Source of the DNA: Kaistia terrae
Lineage (GTDB): Bacteria > Pseudomonadota > Alphaproteobacteria > Rhizobiales > Kaistiaceae
Direction: 5' to 3'
Assembly (NCBI RefSeq): GCF_026344005.1
Contig: NZ_JAPKNH010000014.1
Coordinates: forward strand, 32,163-96,162
DNA length: 64,000 nucleotides
The notes beneath the pieces were generated by a model, which was not told the DNA's origin, ran no database searches, and worked only from the letters and a program-made list of their open reading frames with translations. This document shows positions 46,952 to 56,423 of the stretch, in pieces (position 1 is the first letter of the stretch; the number at the start of each line of letters is the position of its first letter). A program made the position numbers and the translations under genes.

Positions 46952-48225
46952 TGCTGGGCGATATCGAACGGCTCCTGAAGGACGAGATCGGCCTCGACAG
47001 CGAGTCGGTCGGCTTGTCCGTGATCCGGCACGCGTTGCGCGAGCGCATGCTGGCGACCGGCATCGCCGACGCGCAGCGCTACTGGACCATGGTGTCGACG
47101 TCGCGCGCCGAGGTGCAGCAGCTGATCGATGCGGTCATCGTGCCGGAAACCTGGTTCTTTCGCGATCGCGAAGCCTTCGCCGGCATGGCGCGCTACGCAC
47201 GCACGGACATAAAACGGCGGCCGATCCGGCTCTTGAGCCTGCCATGCTCGACGGGCGAGGAAGCCTATACGATGGCGATGGCCATGTTCGATGCCGGCTT
47301 CGGTCCCGAGGACTTTGTGGTCGAGGCGCGAGACGTCAGCCTGCGCAATCTGGAGCTCGCGGAAATCGCCGTCTATGGCCGCAACTCGTTCCGCGGCAAG
47401 GATCTCGCCTTTCGCGATCGCTATTTCGAGGTTGTCGGAGGCGGGGAATATCGACCGATCGCAGCGGTGCGCGATCGCGTCCACTTCAAGCGCGCCAATC
47501 TGCTGGACGTTCCCGAAGTGACGCGGCTTGGCAGCCACGACATCGTCTTCTGCCGCAACCTGCTGATCTATTTCGATCGCGAAACCCAGGACCGCGCGCT
47601 GGACCGGTTGCAACAACTGCTCGCGCCCAATGGCATGCTGCTGGTGGGCCCGGCCGAATCCGCGCTGCCGGTTGCGCACGGATTCGTCTCGGCGCATTTG
47701 CCGATGGTCTTTGCCTTCGTGCGGGCGCCGAAGGGGGTGAAGTCGGTCCGGCCGCGCGCCCCGACGTCTATTGCGCCGGCAAAGGTCTCGCCGCCAAAAA
47801 TTCCGCTGCCAGGCGCGCGCCCGGCAGTTTTGGCGCGGCCTGTCATCGGCCAGACGGCGACGCCGCGACCTCGGTCGCTTCCGCCAAAGGATGCATCCAG
47901 CGTCGACTTGCAGGCGGCCAGCCTGAAGGCGATCCAGCACGCGGCCAATGGCGGTCGGCTGGTGGAGGCGCGCGAGGCGGCGCTTGAGCATATCCGGCAA
48001 TATGGCCCGTCCGCCGATGCCCATTATCACCTCGGCCTCGTCCAGGATGCGGAGGGCAATCGCGCCGGGGCGATCCAGAACTACCGCAAGGCGATCTATC
48101 TTGCGCCGGAGCATGGCGAAGCGCTCGCGCATCTGGCGCTTCTGCTGCAGCGCCAAGGTGACGATGCGGGTGCGAAGGCGCTGAACAGCCGGCTTGGCCG
48201 GATCATGAACAGGAGCGGTAGCTGA
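46951..48225 (+). CDS. wspC: CheR-type methyltransferase with TPR, WspC
   Basis: This 424-residue protein methylates the receptor. The CheR N- and C-domains (about 1-265) include VIVPETWFFRDREAF, LLSLPCSTGEEAYTMAMAMF (SAM-binding) and HDIVFCRNLLIYFDRETQ. A Pro-rich linker and C-terminal TPR repeats (about 350-410, HYHLGLVQDAEGNRAGAIQN) follow, exactly the WspC arrangement. It overlaps wspB by one base and wspD by one base. Confidence 0.92.
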   Translation: MLGDIERLLKDEIGLDSESVGLSVIRHALRERMLATGIADAQRYWTMVSTSRAEVQQLIDAVIVPETWFFRDREAFAGMARYARTDIKRRPIRLLSLPCSTGEEAYTMAMAMFDAGFGPEDFVVEARDVSLRNLELAEIAVYGRNSFRGKDLAFRDRYFEVVGGGEYRPIAAVRDRVHFKRANLLDVPEVTRLGSHDIVFCRNLLIYFDRETQDRALDRLQQLLAPNGMLLVGPAESALPVAHGFVSAHLPMVFAFVRAPKGVKSVRPRAPTSIAPAKVSPPKIPLPGARPAVLARPVIGQTATPRPRSLPPKDASSVDLQAASLKAIQHAANGGRLVEAREAALEHIRQYGPSADAHYHLGLVQDAEGNRAGAIQNYRKAIYLAPEHGEALAHLALLLQRQGDDAGAKALNSRLGRIMNRSGS

Positions 48226-48881
48226 TGTCGGATGCTTCCGGGACCACCCGTTCCGAGCCAGTGGAGGCCGAAACGCCTCAGGCCCATCCGGGACGCCGCG
48301 ACCGTGCGGCCTACGAGGAAGTGGCGCGTGCGTTGCTCGAGCGGCCGCTGCCGCCAGATTATCGCGCCGAATGGGCCCGTCATTTTGCCGCCGAGAAGCC
48401 GATCGATACCGGAGTCGAGGTCGAGCTCGCTTCCGCCGTCATCTTCCGGATCGGCGAGGAATGGCTGGCGCTTTCGACAGCCGTGTTCAGGGAAGCGGCT
48501 GAACCGCGCCCGGTCCACAGCTTGCCGCATCGGCGCAATGGCATCGTGCGCGGCATCGTCAACGTTCGTGGCGAGCTACTGGTTTGCATCTCCTTCGCCA
48601 CCCTGCTCGGCATCGACAAGAATGCTGATGCCGAACGAGGGGATCGCAGCCTTCATTTCGAGCGCATGGTCGTGATCGGCCGTGCCAATGGCCGCATCGC
48701 CTTCAGCGTGCATGAGGTGCATGGCATCCATCGCTATGAAAGCCGCGCGCTTACCCCCGTGCCCGGCACGGTTGGCCATGCGAGGGCCTTCACTAAGGCC
48801 ATGCTTTCCTGGCAGGGGCGAACGGTCGGCCTGCTGGACGAAACCCGGCTTCTGGATGCTGTCGATCGGAACATCGCATGA
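48225..48881 (+). CDS. wspD: CheW-like adaptor WspD
   Basis: This 218-residue CheW protein has an N-terminal extension of about 60 residues rich in charged residues, then the CheW fold with VELASAVIFRIGEEWLALST and GIVRGIVNVRGELLVCIS. The longer N-terminus distinguishes it from WspB, as in Pseudomonas. It overlaps wspE by 4 bp. Confidence 0.9.
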   Translation: MSDASGTTRSEPVEAETPQAHPGRRDRAAYEEVARALLERPLPPDYRAEWARHFAAEKPIDTGVEVELASAVIFRIGEEWLALSTAVFREAAEPRPVHSLPHRRNGIVRGIVNVRGELLVCISFATLLGIDKNADAERGDRSLHFERMVVIGRANGRIAFSVHEVHGIHRYESRALTPVPGTVGHARAFTKAMLSWQGRTVGLLDETRLLDAVDRNIA

Positions 48882-51172
48882 GCGGCGAGGATCTGAGCCA
48901 GTTCTCCATGCTCGACCTGTTCAAGGCCGAGCTTGAAACGCAGTCGGAGGCATTGACGACGGGCCTGCTCGCGCTGGAGCGCAATCCCGTCGCCGCCGAT
49001 CATCTCGAAGCCTGCATGCGTGCCGCGCATTCGTTGAAGGGCGCCGCCCGGATCATCGAGCTGACGCCGGCCGTCGAAGTTGCGCACGCGATGGAGGAAT
49101 GCCTTGTCGCGGCCCAGCATGGCCGGATCGTGCTACGGCGCGACCATATCGACGCCCTGCTCACCGGCGTCGACCTGCTGGTCGCGATCGCGCTTGCCAA
49201 AAATCCGGACGATGCGCGGATCCAGGCCGATATCGCCCGGTTCCTGCAGACGCTGGAAGGCGCCGTCGCCGCATCGGGGCAACCGTCCGTTCGTCCGTCG
49301 ACGGCGGAGAGCGTATCGGCAGGGAATTTGCGCGAACCGGTTGCGCCGGCGACCCCGGCTAAGCCGATCGAGCTCCCGGCTCCGGTCGAGATGTCGCTTT
49401 CCGGGCGAACTGATACCGGATCCGGCTCCGAACGGATGGTTCGGGTCACCGCCGAAAGCCTCAATCGACTGCTCGGGCTGGCGGGCGAATCGTTGATGGA
49501 GGCGCGCCGCCTGCGGCCGTTCAACGACAATCTGCTCCGTCTGAAGCGGCTGCAGGCGAATGCCGCGCGCGCCTTCGAAGCCTTGCGCGCCGCCCTGCCG
49601 GTCCCGCTCGACGAGAAAGCGTCGCTGGCCCTCGAAGCGGCGCAGCAGCAACTCCTCGACAGCCAGCATTTTCTCGCCGCTCGGCTGGAAGAGATGGACT
49701 CGATCGACCGGCGCGCCACCAATCTCGCCAACCGGCTCTATGACGAGACGCTGGAAAGCCGGATGCGGCCCTTCGAGGATGGTGTCCGCCATTTTTCGCG
49801 CAATGCGCGCGATCTCGGCCGCGGGCTCGGCAAGGACGTCCGGCTCGAGATCGTCGGCGGCTCGACCTCGATCGATCGGGATATTCTCGAGCAACTGGAT
49901 GCGCCGCTGGGCCATCTGTTGCGCAACGCCATCGATCACGGCATCGAGCTGCCGGACGAGCGCATCGCTGCCGGCAAGCCGGCCGAGGCGGTCGTGCGGG
50001 TCGAGGCCTGGCACAAGGCTGGCCTGCTGGAGATCGTCGTCGCCGATGACGGGCGCGGCATCGATCTGGAGCAGCTTCGCGCGGCGGTGCTCGCCCGCAA
50101 TCTGACAACGCCGGAGACGGCGTCCGATCTCAGCGAGGCGGAACTGCTCGAATTCCTGTTCCTGCCCGGATTTTCGATGAAGGCCGATGTCAGCCACATT
50201 TCCGGGCGCGGGGTGGGGCTGGATGCCGTGCAGGCGATGGCCAAGCAGGTTCGCGGCCGGGTCAGCGTCGCCTCGCAGCAGGGCAGGGGCATGCAGTTCC
50301 AGCTGCAACTACCGCTGACACTATCGGTCTTGCGCACGCTGCTGGTCGAGGTCGATGGCGAGCCCTATGCCTTCCCGCTAGCCGGCATCGTCCGCACCCT
50401 CGCTCTGCCGCGCGAAAACATCGAGCTTCTGGAAGGGCGGCCGCATTTCCGGTTCGAGAACCGGCAGCTTGGCCTGATGACGGCGCATGAGGTGCTGGGG
50501 CGCGGCGAGTCGCAGCTGGAGACAGGCACGCTGCCGGTGGTCGTGGTTGGCGATCGCGGCGAGATGTACGGCCTGATCGTCGATCGCTTCCTCGGCGAGC
50601 GCGAACTGGTGGTGCGGCCGCTGGATCCGCGCCTTGCCAAGGTCAAGGACATCAGCGCGGCGGCGTTGATGGAGGATGGTTCGCCCGTCCTGATCATCGA
50701 CGTCGCCGATATGGTGCGCTCGGCCGAGAAGCTGGCGGCCGCCGGAGAGTTGCGTACGCTCGAACGGCGTGGCGCCAGCGCCGATACCCGGCGCCGCAAG
50801 CGCATTCTCGTCGTCGACGATTCGCTGACGGTGCGCGAACTGGAGCGCAAGCTGCTCGATTACCACGGCTATGAAGTCGAGGTTGCCGTCGACGGCATGG
50901 ATGGATGGAACGCCGTACGCTCCGATACGTTTGATCTTGTCGTGACCGATATCGACATGCCGCGCATGGACGGAATCGAACTGGTGACGCTGATCAAGAA
51001 GGATGTCAGGCTACGGGGCCTGCCTGTGATGATCGTTTCCTACAAGGACCGTGAGGAAGATCGGGTTCGGGGGCTGGATGCCGGCGCGGATTACTACCTT
51101 ACCAAGGGCAGCTTCCACGACGAAACGCTGCTGAACGCCGTCAGGGACTTGATCGGAGAGGCGACGGAATGA
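48878..51172 (+). CDS. wspE: Hybrid CheA-like kinase with receiver, WspE
   Basis: This 764-residue hybrid histidine kinase has an HPt domain with His51 (AAHSLKGAARII), a dimerisation/ATPase region with the HLLRNAIDHGIELPDER N box and DDGRGIDLEQ, a CheW-like regulatory domain near 480-620 and a C-terminal receiver with DDS, VTDIDMPRMDG and a Lys in LTKGSF. WspE of Pseudomonas passes phosphate to WspR and WspF. The receiver may be a phosphate sink. It is coupled to wspD by a 4-bp overlap. Confidence 0.93.
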   Translation: MSGEDLSQFSMLDLFKAELETQSEALTTGLLALERNPVAADHLEACMRAAHSLKGAARIIELTPAVEVAHAMEECLVAAQHGRIVLRRDHIDALLTGVDLLVAIALAKNPDDARIQADIARFLQTLEGAVAASGQPSVRPSTAESVSAGNLREPVAPATPAKPIELPAPVEMSLSGRTDTGSGSERMVRVTAESLNRLLGLAGESLMEARRLRPFNDNLLRLKRLQANAARAFEALRAALPVPLDEKASLALEAAQQQLLDSQHFLAARLEEMDSIDRRATNLANRLYDETLESRMRPFEDGVRHFSRNARDLGRGLGKDVRLEIVGGSTSIDRDILEQLDAPLGHLLRNAIDHGIELPDERIAAGKPAEAVVRVEAWHKAGLLEIVVADDGRGIDLEQLRAAVLARNLTTPETASDLSEAELLEFLFLPGFSMKADVSHISGRGVGLDAVQAMAKQVRGRVSVASQQGRGMQFQLQLPLTLSVLRTLLVEVDGEPYAFPLAGIVRTLALPRENIELLEGRPHFRFENRQLGLMTAHEVLGRGESQLETGTLPVVVVGDRGEMYGLIVDRFLGERELVVRPLDPRLAKVKDISAAALMEDGSPVLIIDVADMVRSAEKLAAAGELRTLERRGASADTRRRKRILVVDDSLTVRELERKLLDYHGYEVEVAVDGMDGWNAVRSDTFDLVVTDIDMPRMDGIELVTLIKKDVRLRGLPVMIVSYKDREEDRVRGLDAGADYYLTKGSFHDETLLNAVRDLIGEATE

Positions 51173-51208
51173 ACGCGGGCGGGGGGCTACGTCCATGAGA
51201 ACGGGCTC

Positions 51209-52249
51209 ATGAGAATCGGTATCGTCAACGATCTGCCGATGGCCGTCGAGGTTTTGCGGCGCGTGCTCGCCGGGACATCGGAACATCAGCTCGCCTGGAT
51301 CGCGGTGAACGGCGCCGAGGCGGTGGCTGCCTGTCGCTTTGATCTGCCGGATCTGATCCTGATGGATCTCATCATGCCGGTGATGGACGGCGTCGAAGCC
51401 ACCCGCCAGATCATGTTGGCGACGCCATGCCCGATCCTGCTGGTGACAGCCAGCATCGATTCGAATGTGCCGGGCGTCTATGAGGCGATGGGCTATGGCG
51501 CACTGGATGCCGTCGATATTCCCTCGGCGGGTGCCGGCACCGACGGCTCGGTCCGGGCGGGGTCGCCGCTGCTGATCAAGATCGCCACCATTGGCCGACT
51601 GATGCGGGATCCACCCTCGACCCGCCCGGCTCCGATGGCTCTGCGCGAGGGGACGCGCGCGGCGCCGGCGCTGGTGGCGATCGGCGCCTCGGCCGGCGGG
51701 CCCGCCGCGGTCGCCGCCGTGCTCGGCAAACTGCCGCGGGATTTTCCGGCGGCGCTGGTGCTGGTGCAGCATCTCGACGCGAAATTTGTGGCCGGTCTTG
51801 TCGACTGGCTGGATCTGCAGACGGTGCTTCCCGTGCGCGCGGCGAAGGAGGGCGAACGCCCCGCTGTCGGCACCGTTCTCGTCGCTTCGACCAGCGATCA
51901 CCTGGTTTTCAAGACGCGAAGCGAGCTTGGTTACACCGCCCAGCCGCGCGATCAGCTTTATAGGCCCTCGGTCGACGTGTTTTTTGAAAGCGCCGCCCGT
52001 CTCTGGCAGGACGATCTGGTCGGCGTACTTCTGACCGGCATGGGCCGGGATGGAGCCGCCGGTCTCAAGCGATTGCGGGAGCGCGGTCATCTGACCATCG
52101 CCCAGGATCAGGCAACGAGCGCCGTCTACGGCATGCCGAAAGCGGCCGCCGCGCTGGGAGCCGCCGCCGAAATTCTACCCCTTGATTCGATCGCCGCGCG
52201 TCTGATCGACGCCTGCACGCGATCCACGATTGAAAAGGCAATGCCATGA
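51209..52249 (+). CDS. wspF: CheB-type receptor methylesterase WspF
   Basis: This 346-residue protein has an N-terminal receiver with phospho-acceptor Asp53 (LILMDLIMPVMDG) and a methylesterase domain. GASAGGPAAVAAVLG, LVQHLDAKF and TGMGRDGAAG carry the catalytic Ser, His and Asp. It removes methyl groups from WspA and damps signalling. Loss of WspF in Pseudomonas gives constitutive c-di-GMP production. It starts 36 bp after wspE and overlaps wspR by 4 bp. Confidence 0.93.
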   Translation: MRIGIVNDLPMAVEVLRRVLAGTSEHQLAWIAVNGAEAVAACRFDLPDLILMDLIMPVMDGVEATRQIMLATPCPILLVTASIDSNVPGVYEAMGYGALDAVDIPSAGAGTDGSVRAGSPLLIKIATIGRLMRDPPSTRPAPMALREGTRAAPALVAIGASAGGPAAVAAVLGKLPRDFPAALVLVQHLDAKFVAGLVDWLDLQTVLPVRAAKEGERPAVGTVLVASTSDHLVFKTRSELGYTAQPRDQLYRPSVDVFFESAARLWQDDLVGVLLTGMGRDGAAGLKRLRERGHLTIAQDQATSAVYGMPKAAAALGAAAEILPLDSIAARLIDACTRSTIEKAMP

Positions 52250-53307
52250 CGGGCCACCACGCCCCTGTCGCGTATACGACCCCGCCTCCGGCCGACAATT
52301 ACATGTCGCTGGTGCTGCTGGTCGACGATCAGGTGATGATCTGCGAGGCCGTCCGGCGGATGCTGGCCAACCAGCCGGACATCGATTTTCATTATTGCAC
52401 CGATCCGCTTCAGGCGCTCGGGGTTGCCGAGCGGGTCAAGCCGACCGTGATCCTGCAAGATCTGGTGATGCCCGGCATCGACGGCATGGAGCTTGTGCGG
52501 CACTACCGGGCGAACGAGCACACCCATTCCGTGCCCGTCATCGTGCTGTCGACCAAGGACGATCCGGTGATCAAGGGCGAGGCGTTCCAGGCCGGTGCCA
52601 ATGACTATCTCGTCAAGCTGCCCGACCGGATCGAACTGATCGCCCGCATTCGCTACCATACGCGCGCCTATCTCGATCACGTCCAGCGCGACGAGGCCTA
52701 TCGCGCGCTGCGCGAGAGCCAGCGCCAGTTGATGAGCGTCAATCTGGAACTGGAGCGGTTGACCCGCATCGATGGGCTGACCGGCCTCGGCAATCGTCGT
52801 TACTTCGACGAATATCTCGCTGCGGAGTGGAAGCGGGGCCTGCGAAATCAATCCGCCGTGTCGGTGCTGATGGTCGATGTCGACCACTTCAAGCTCTACA
52901 ACGACGCGCATGGCCATCTCGCCGGGGATGACGTGCTGAAGCAGGTTTCCCAAGTGCTGCAGAGCGGGGCTACGCGCTCGACCGATCTCGCCGCGCGCTA
53001 TGGCGGCGAGGAGTTCGTGATCGTGCTGATCGACGTTTCGCTCGCCGGGGCAAGCGTTGTGGCGGAACGAATTGTCCAGGGCGTGCGCGATCTCGCGATC
53101 CCGAGGGGCTCGGCTGGGCGGGTGACGGTCAGCGTCGGTGTCGCCACGATGGTGCCCCTGGAGGGCTCCGAGCCGGACGATATCGTCGCCGCTGCCGATT
53201 TGGCGCTGTTCCGCGCCAAGGCATCCGGGCGAAACCTCGTTGTCCTGCATGAGCCGACGGTCGATTTCGTGGCGAAGAGTGGCGCCGGATCCAACGCCGA
53301 CGCCTAG
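52246..53307 (+). CDS. wspR: Response regulator diguanylate cyclase WspR
   Basis: This 353-residue output protein has a receiver domain with phospho-acceptor Asp72 (LQDLVMPG), a long coiled-coil linker (about 142-172) and a GGDEF domain with intact GGEEF at 253-257 plus an allosteric I-site RSTD at 244-247. It makes c-di-GMP when phosphorylated by WspE and should be product-inhibited. All parts have the arrangement and spacing of Pseudomonas WspR. It overlaps wspF by 4 bp, the last gene of the set. Confidence 0.94.
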   Translation: MTGHHAPVAYTTPPPADNYMSLVLLVDDQVMICEAVRRMLANQPDIDFHYCTDPLQALGVAERVKPTVILQDLVMPGIDGMELVRHYRANEHTHSVPVIVLSTKDDPVIKGEAFQAGANDYLVKLPDRIELIARIRYHTRAYLDHVQRDEAYRALRESQRQLMSVNLELERLTRIDGLTGLGNRRYFDEYLAAEWKRGLRNQSAVSVLMVDVDHFKLYNDAHGHLAGDDVLKQVSQVLQSGATRSTDLAARYGGEEFVIVLIDVSLAGASVVAERIVQGVRDLAIPRGSAGRVTVSVGVATMVPLEGSEPDDIVAAADLALFRAKASGRNLVVLHEPTVDFVAKSGAGSNADA

Positions 53308-53428
53308 CCTTCCTTCCCGGCCGCGAAGGCGGTGACGTCGATCGTTGTGGCTTGCGCAATCACCGCGAACCGAATCTCTTCTACGGCAGACGCGCCAAGG
53401 CGCCTTCGCTTCTGACAGGACCGATTTC

Positions 53429-55063
53429 ATGGCCTTCGACTACATCATCGCCGGCGGCGGCTCGTCCGCCTGTGTCGCGGCGACCCGCTTGGTGCGCGAT
53501 CACGGCGCCCGCGTGCTGCTGATCGAGCGCGGCCCCTCGCATTACGCCAGGCTGATGCAGATGCCGGCCGGCTACATGAAGTATCTCGGCCGCGAGGATT
53601 TCCTCGAAATGCATCATACGGTCGAGCAGCCGCGCCTTGGCGGCCGCGGCCCGATCGTGCCGCAGGCGAAGGTGCTGGGCGGCGGCAGCTCGGTCAACGC
53701 CATGGTCTACATGCGCGGCCAGCGCGACGACTATGACCATTGGGACGAATTCCTCGGCGGCCAGAGCGGCTGGAGCTATGCCGACCTGCTGCCGCACTTC
53801 AAGGCGCTGGAGAAGAACCAGAAGTTCAACGACACCTATCACGGCATCGATGGCAGCCTGCTGGTCTCCGATCCGGGCCAGCTTTGCGAGATGACGCGCG
53901 ATTACATCCTGGCCGCCCAGGGCGCCGGCATTCCCTACAATCCCGATTTCAACGGCGCGCGGCAGAACGGCGTCGGCGTCATGCAGCACACCATGGGCGT
54001 GGTGGACGGCAAGATGCGCCGCAGCGACGCGGTATTCTCCTTCCTGTCGCAGGTGATGAACGACAAGCGCCTGACCGTCGTCACCGAGGCGCTGGTGACG
54101 CGCATCCTGTTTGAGGGCAGCCGCGCGGTCGGTGTCGAATATGTCCAGGAAGGCAAGCGCGTCGAGGTGCGGGCCGAGCAGGAGGTGCTAGTCGCGACCG
54201 GCACCTACAACACCGCCAAGCTGCTGATGCTGTCCGGCCTCGGGCCCGAGGCGCATCTGAAGGAGCACGGCATTGCCGTCCACACCGACCTGCCCGGCGT
54301 CGGCCAGAACCTGCAGGATCACCATGAGGTGCCGGTCATCGCCACGACGAAGCGGGCGAGCGGCTATTTCGGCGAGGACAAGGGCTGGCCGATGCTGCGC
54401 AACGGCCTGCAATATGTCCTGTTCGGTACCGGGCCGGTGACGACGACGGGCATCGAATCCTGCCTGTTCTACGATCCCGATGGCGGCGACCGGCCGACCG
54501 TGCAGCTCTATTGCGCGCCGATCGTCTATCTTGACCGCGACGTCACCGACATGCAGCCGACGCATGGCGTCACGCTGACCTCCTGCCTGCTGCGGCCGAA
54601 GGCGCGCGGCTCGGTCAAGCTGCGCTCGGCAGACCCGTCTGCCAAGCCGGTGGTCGATTCCAACTTCTTCGGCGATCCAGACGATCTGCGCCTGACCATC
54701 GCCTCGATGCGCTTCGCCCGTAACCTGCTGAAGCACGAGCCGGTCGGCTCGAACATCAAGGGCGAATTGCTGCCGGGTTCCGACAAGGTCAGCGATGACG
54801 AACTCGCCGCTTTCTGTGCCAAGACGGTGAAGACGAATTATCACCCGTCCGGCTCGGCCCGCATGGGCCGCGACGACGATCCGATGGCTGTGCTCGACAG
54901 CAAGCTTCGCGTGCGCGGCGTCGAGGGGCTGCGGGTGATCGACTGTTCGGCGATCCCGTTCATTCCCTCCGCCAACACCAACGCCATCGCCCTGGCGCTG
55001 GGCAACAAGGCGGTCTCCATCCTGATGAACGAGACGGTGGCGCCGGCGGTGCTCGACCGCTGA
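53429..55063 (+). CDS. GMC-family FAD oxidoreductase
   Basis: This 544-residue flavoenzyme is of the choline-dehydrogenase type. FAD motif FDYIIAGGGSSACVAATRL is at the N-terminus, followed by the GMC signature KVLGGGSSVNAMVYMRG and a second AGTYNTAKLLMLSGLGP-like motif. The C-terminal catalytic His lies in TNYHPSGSARMG with the SANTNAIA segment. It oxidises an alcohol. The substrate is unknown. The start at 53429 has AGGA upstream. It follows the Wsp operon on the same strand after 121 bp, probably as a separate unit. Confidence 0.92.
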   Translation: MAFDYIIAGGGSSACVAATRLVRDHGARVLLIERGPSHYARLMQMPAGYMKYLGREDFLEMHHTVEQPRLGGRGPIVPQAKVLGGGSSVNAMVYMRGQRDDYDHWDEFLGGQSGWSYADLLPHFKALEKNQKFNDTYHGIDGSLLVSDPGQLCEMTRDYILAAQGAGIPYNPDFNGARQNGVGVMQHTMGVVDGKMRRSDAVFSFLSQVMNDKRLTVVTEALVTRILFEGSRAVGVEYVQEGKRVEVRAEQEVLVATGTYNTAKLLMLSGLGPEAHLKEHGIAVHTDLPGVGQNLQDHHEVPVIATTKRASGYFGEDKGWPMLRNGLQYVLFGTGPVTTTGIESCLFYDPDGGDRPTVQLYCAPIVYLDRDVTDMQPTHGVTLTSCLLRPKARGSVKLRSADPSAKPVVDSNFFGDPDDLRLTIASMRFARNLLKHEPVGSNIKGELLPGSDKVSDDELAAFCAKTVKTNYHPSGSARMGRDDDPMAVLDSKLRVRGVEGLRVIDCSAIPFIPSANTNAIALALGNKAVSILMNETVAPAVLDR

Positions 55064-55331
55064 CCGCAGGGCTGGTCCTTGGCCTTAGGGAGTGGAGTAT
55101 TGCGGCGTTTCAGGGAAACGGCGAATGCTCTAGTTCATAAGCCTATCCACCTTATCGCTGGCGCTACAAATCCTGCTTGACGGAGGGGCTTAGCGGGTTT
55201 CAAAGGGGCTCGCTCGGTCCCTGGAATCGCCTCTCCATGCTTGCTTTTTTTGTCCCACTGCGGCGGGTTTTTAGTTCCTGCGTCCTGCAGGTCTATCCTG
55301 CCTTTGCTTTGCTCCGCAGGGCGGTCGGATC

Positions 55332-56315
55332 ATGAGCTGGTCGTCCGGCCCGCTGGCGCGCCTGATCGATAAGGCGATCCATTCGACCCATCGCAAGGCG
55401 ACGCGCGCCTTCCGGCACGAGATTGGCGCTCTGCCGCGTGTCGCGCTGCCGGTCAGCTACAGCGACAAGATGTTCTGGCGTCGGGTGTTCGATCGCAGTC
55501 CGGCCTTCGTCGCCTATTGCGACAAGCTGGAAACGAAGGAGATCTTCCGCCGCTTCCCCGATCGCCTGCACATCGCGGAAACGCTCTGGACCGGCGACGA
55601 TCCGGCGGAATTGCCCGCGGGGCTGCGCCATCCCGATATCGTCGTGAAGATGAATGCCGGGTGCGACCGCAACTGGTTCTTCCGCCATCGGCAGGACGAT
55701 CACCAGACGTTTCTCGCCACTTGCCGGGATTGGCTCTCGCTGCCCTATGGCGTTGAAGGCATCGAATGGGCCTATGGCGCGGCGCGGCGCAAGTTGTTTG
55801 CCGAGCGCTGCGTCGCTCCCGATCCTCGCTGCATCGACGAGATCAAGGTGCAACTGTTCGGCGGCGAAATATTCTATTCGATGATCTATCGGGGCGAGAA
55901 GACGCCGGAAGGCCTCTCCGCGATCTTTGACGTGGAAGGGCGCCGCCTGCGGGTGACGAACTCGATCGTCGCCAAGGATCCCGGCCGCGCCTTGCCGAAG
56001 GACTATCGCGTGCCGGCCTGCTACGGCGAGGCGATGCGGTTGGCGCGAGAACTGGCCGCTGGCACGGACTATCTGCGGGTAGATTTCATGGTCGTCGACG
56101 GCAAGCTCTATGGCGGCGAGATCACGCCCTATCCCGCGGCCGGGCTGATGACCAACTCCGACCCCGCCGTGCTCGCGGCGATGGGGCGCTGCTGGGATCT
56201 TCGCAAATCGTGGTTCATGACGACGCCGCAGACCGGTTGGCGGGCAATCTACCAGCAGCGACTGCGCGAACATGTCGACGCGCTCGGTGTGGAGCCGATT
56301 CCGATCCTGGCGTAG
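55332..56315 (+). CDS. TupA-like ATP-grasp protein
   Basis: This 327-residue protein resembles the TupA-type ATP-grasp family (PF14305) associated with teichuronopeptide and other cell-surface polymers. DKLETKEIFRR, VVKMNAGCDRNWF and a C-terminal TDYLRVDFMVVDGKLYGGEI give the ATP-grasp-like layout with acidic metal positions. The start ATG 55332 is preceded by a 268-bp gap with no other gene. Its acceptor is unknown. No glycosyltransferase or polymer export genes are nearby, so it stands as an orphan. Confidence 0.75.
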   Translation: MSWSSGPLARLIDKAIHSTHRKATRAFRHEIGALPRVALPVSYSDKMFWRRVFDRSPAFVAYCDKLETKEIFRRFPDRLHIAETLWTGDDPAELPAGLRHPDIVVKMNAGCDRNWFFRHRQDDHQTFLATCRDWLSLPYGVEGIEWAYGAARRKLFAERCVAPDPRCIDEIKVQLFGGEIFYSMIYRGEKTPEGLSAIFDVEGRRLRVTNSIVAKDPGRALPKDYRVPACYGEAMRLARELAAGTDYLRVDFMVVDGKLYGGEITPYPAAGLMTNSDPAVLAAMGRCWDLRKSWFMTTPQTGWRAIYQQRLREHVDALGVEPIPILA

Positions 56316-56423
56316 GTGGCGCCGATTTCGCGTCGCCGCGCTTGATCGGCCGTGTGACTTCGGATTCAACGGAAAGGGATGCCGGACGTGGCATCCGTTT
56401 CGGAATCAGTGCTTGGGGAAGCT

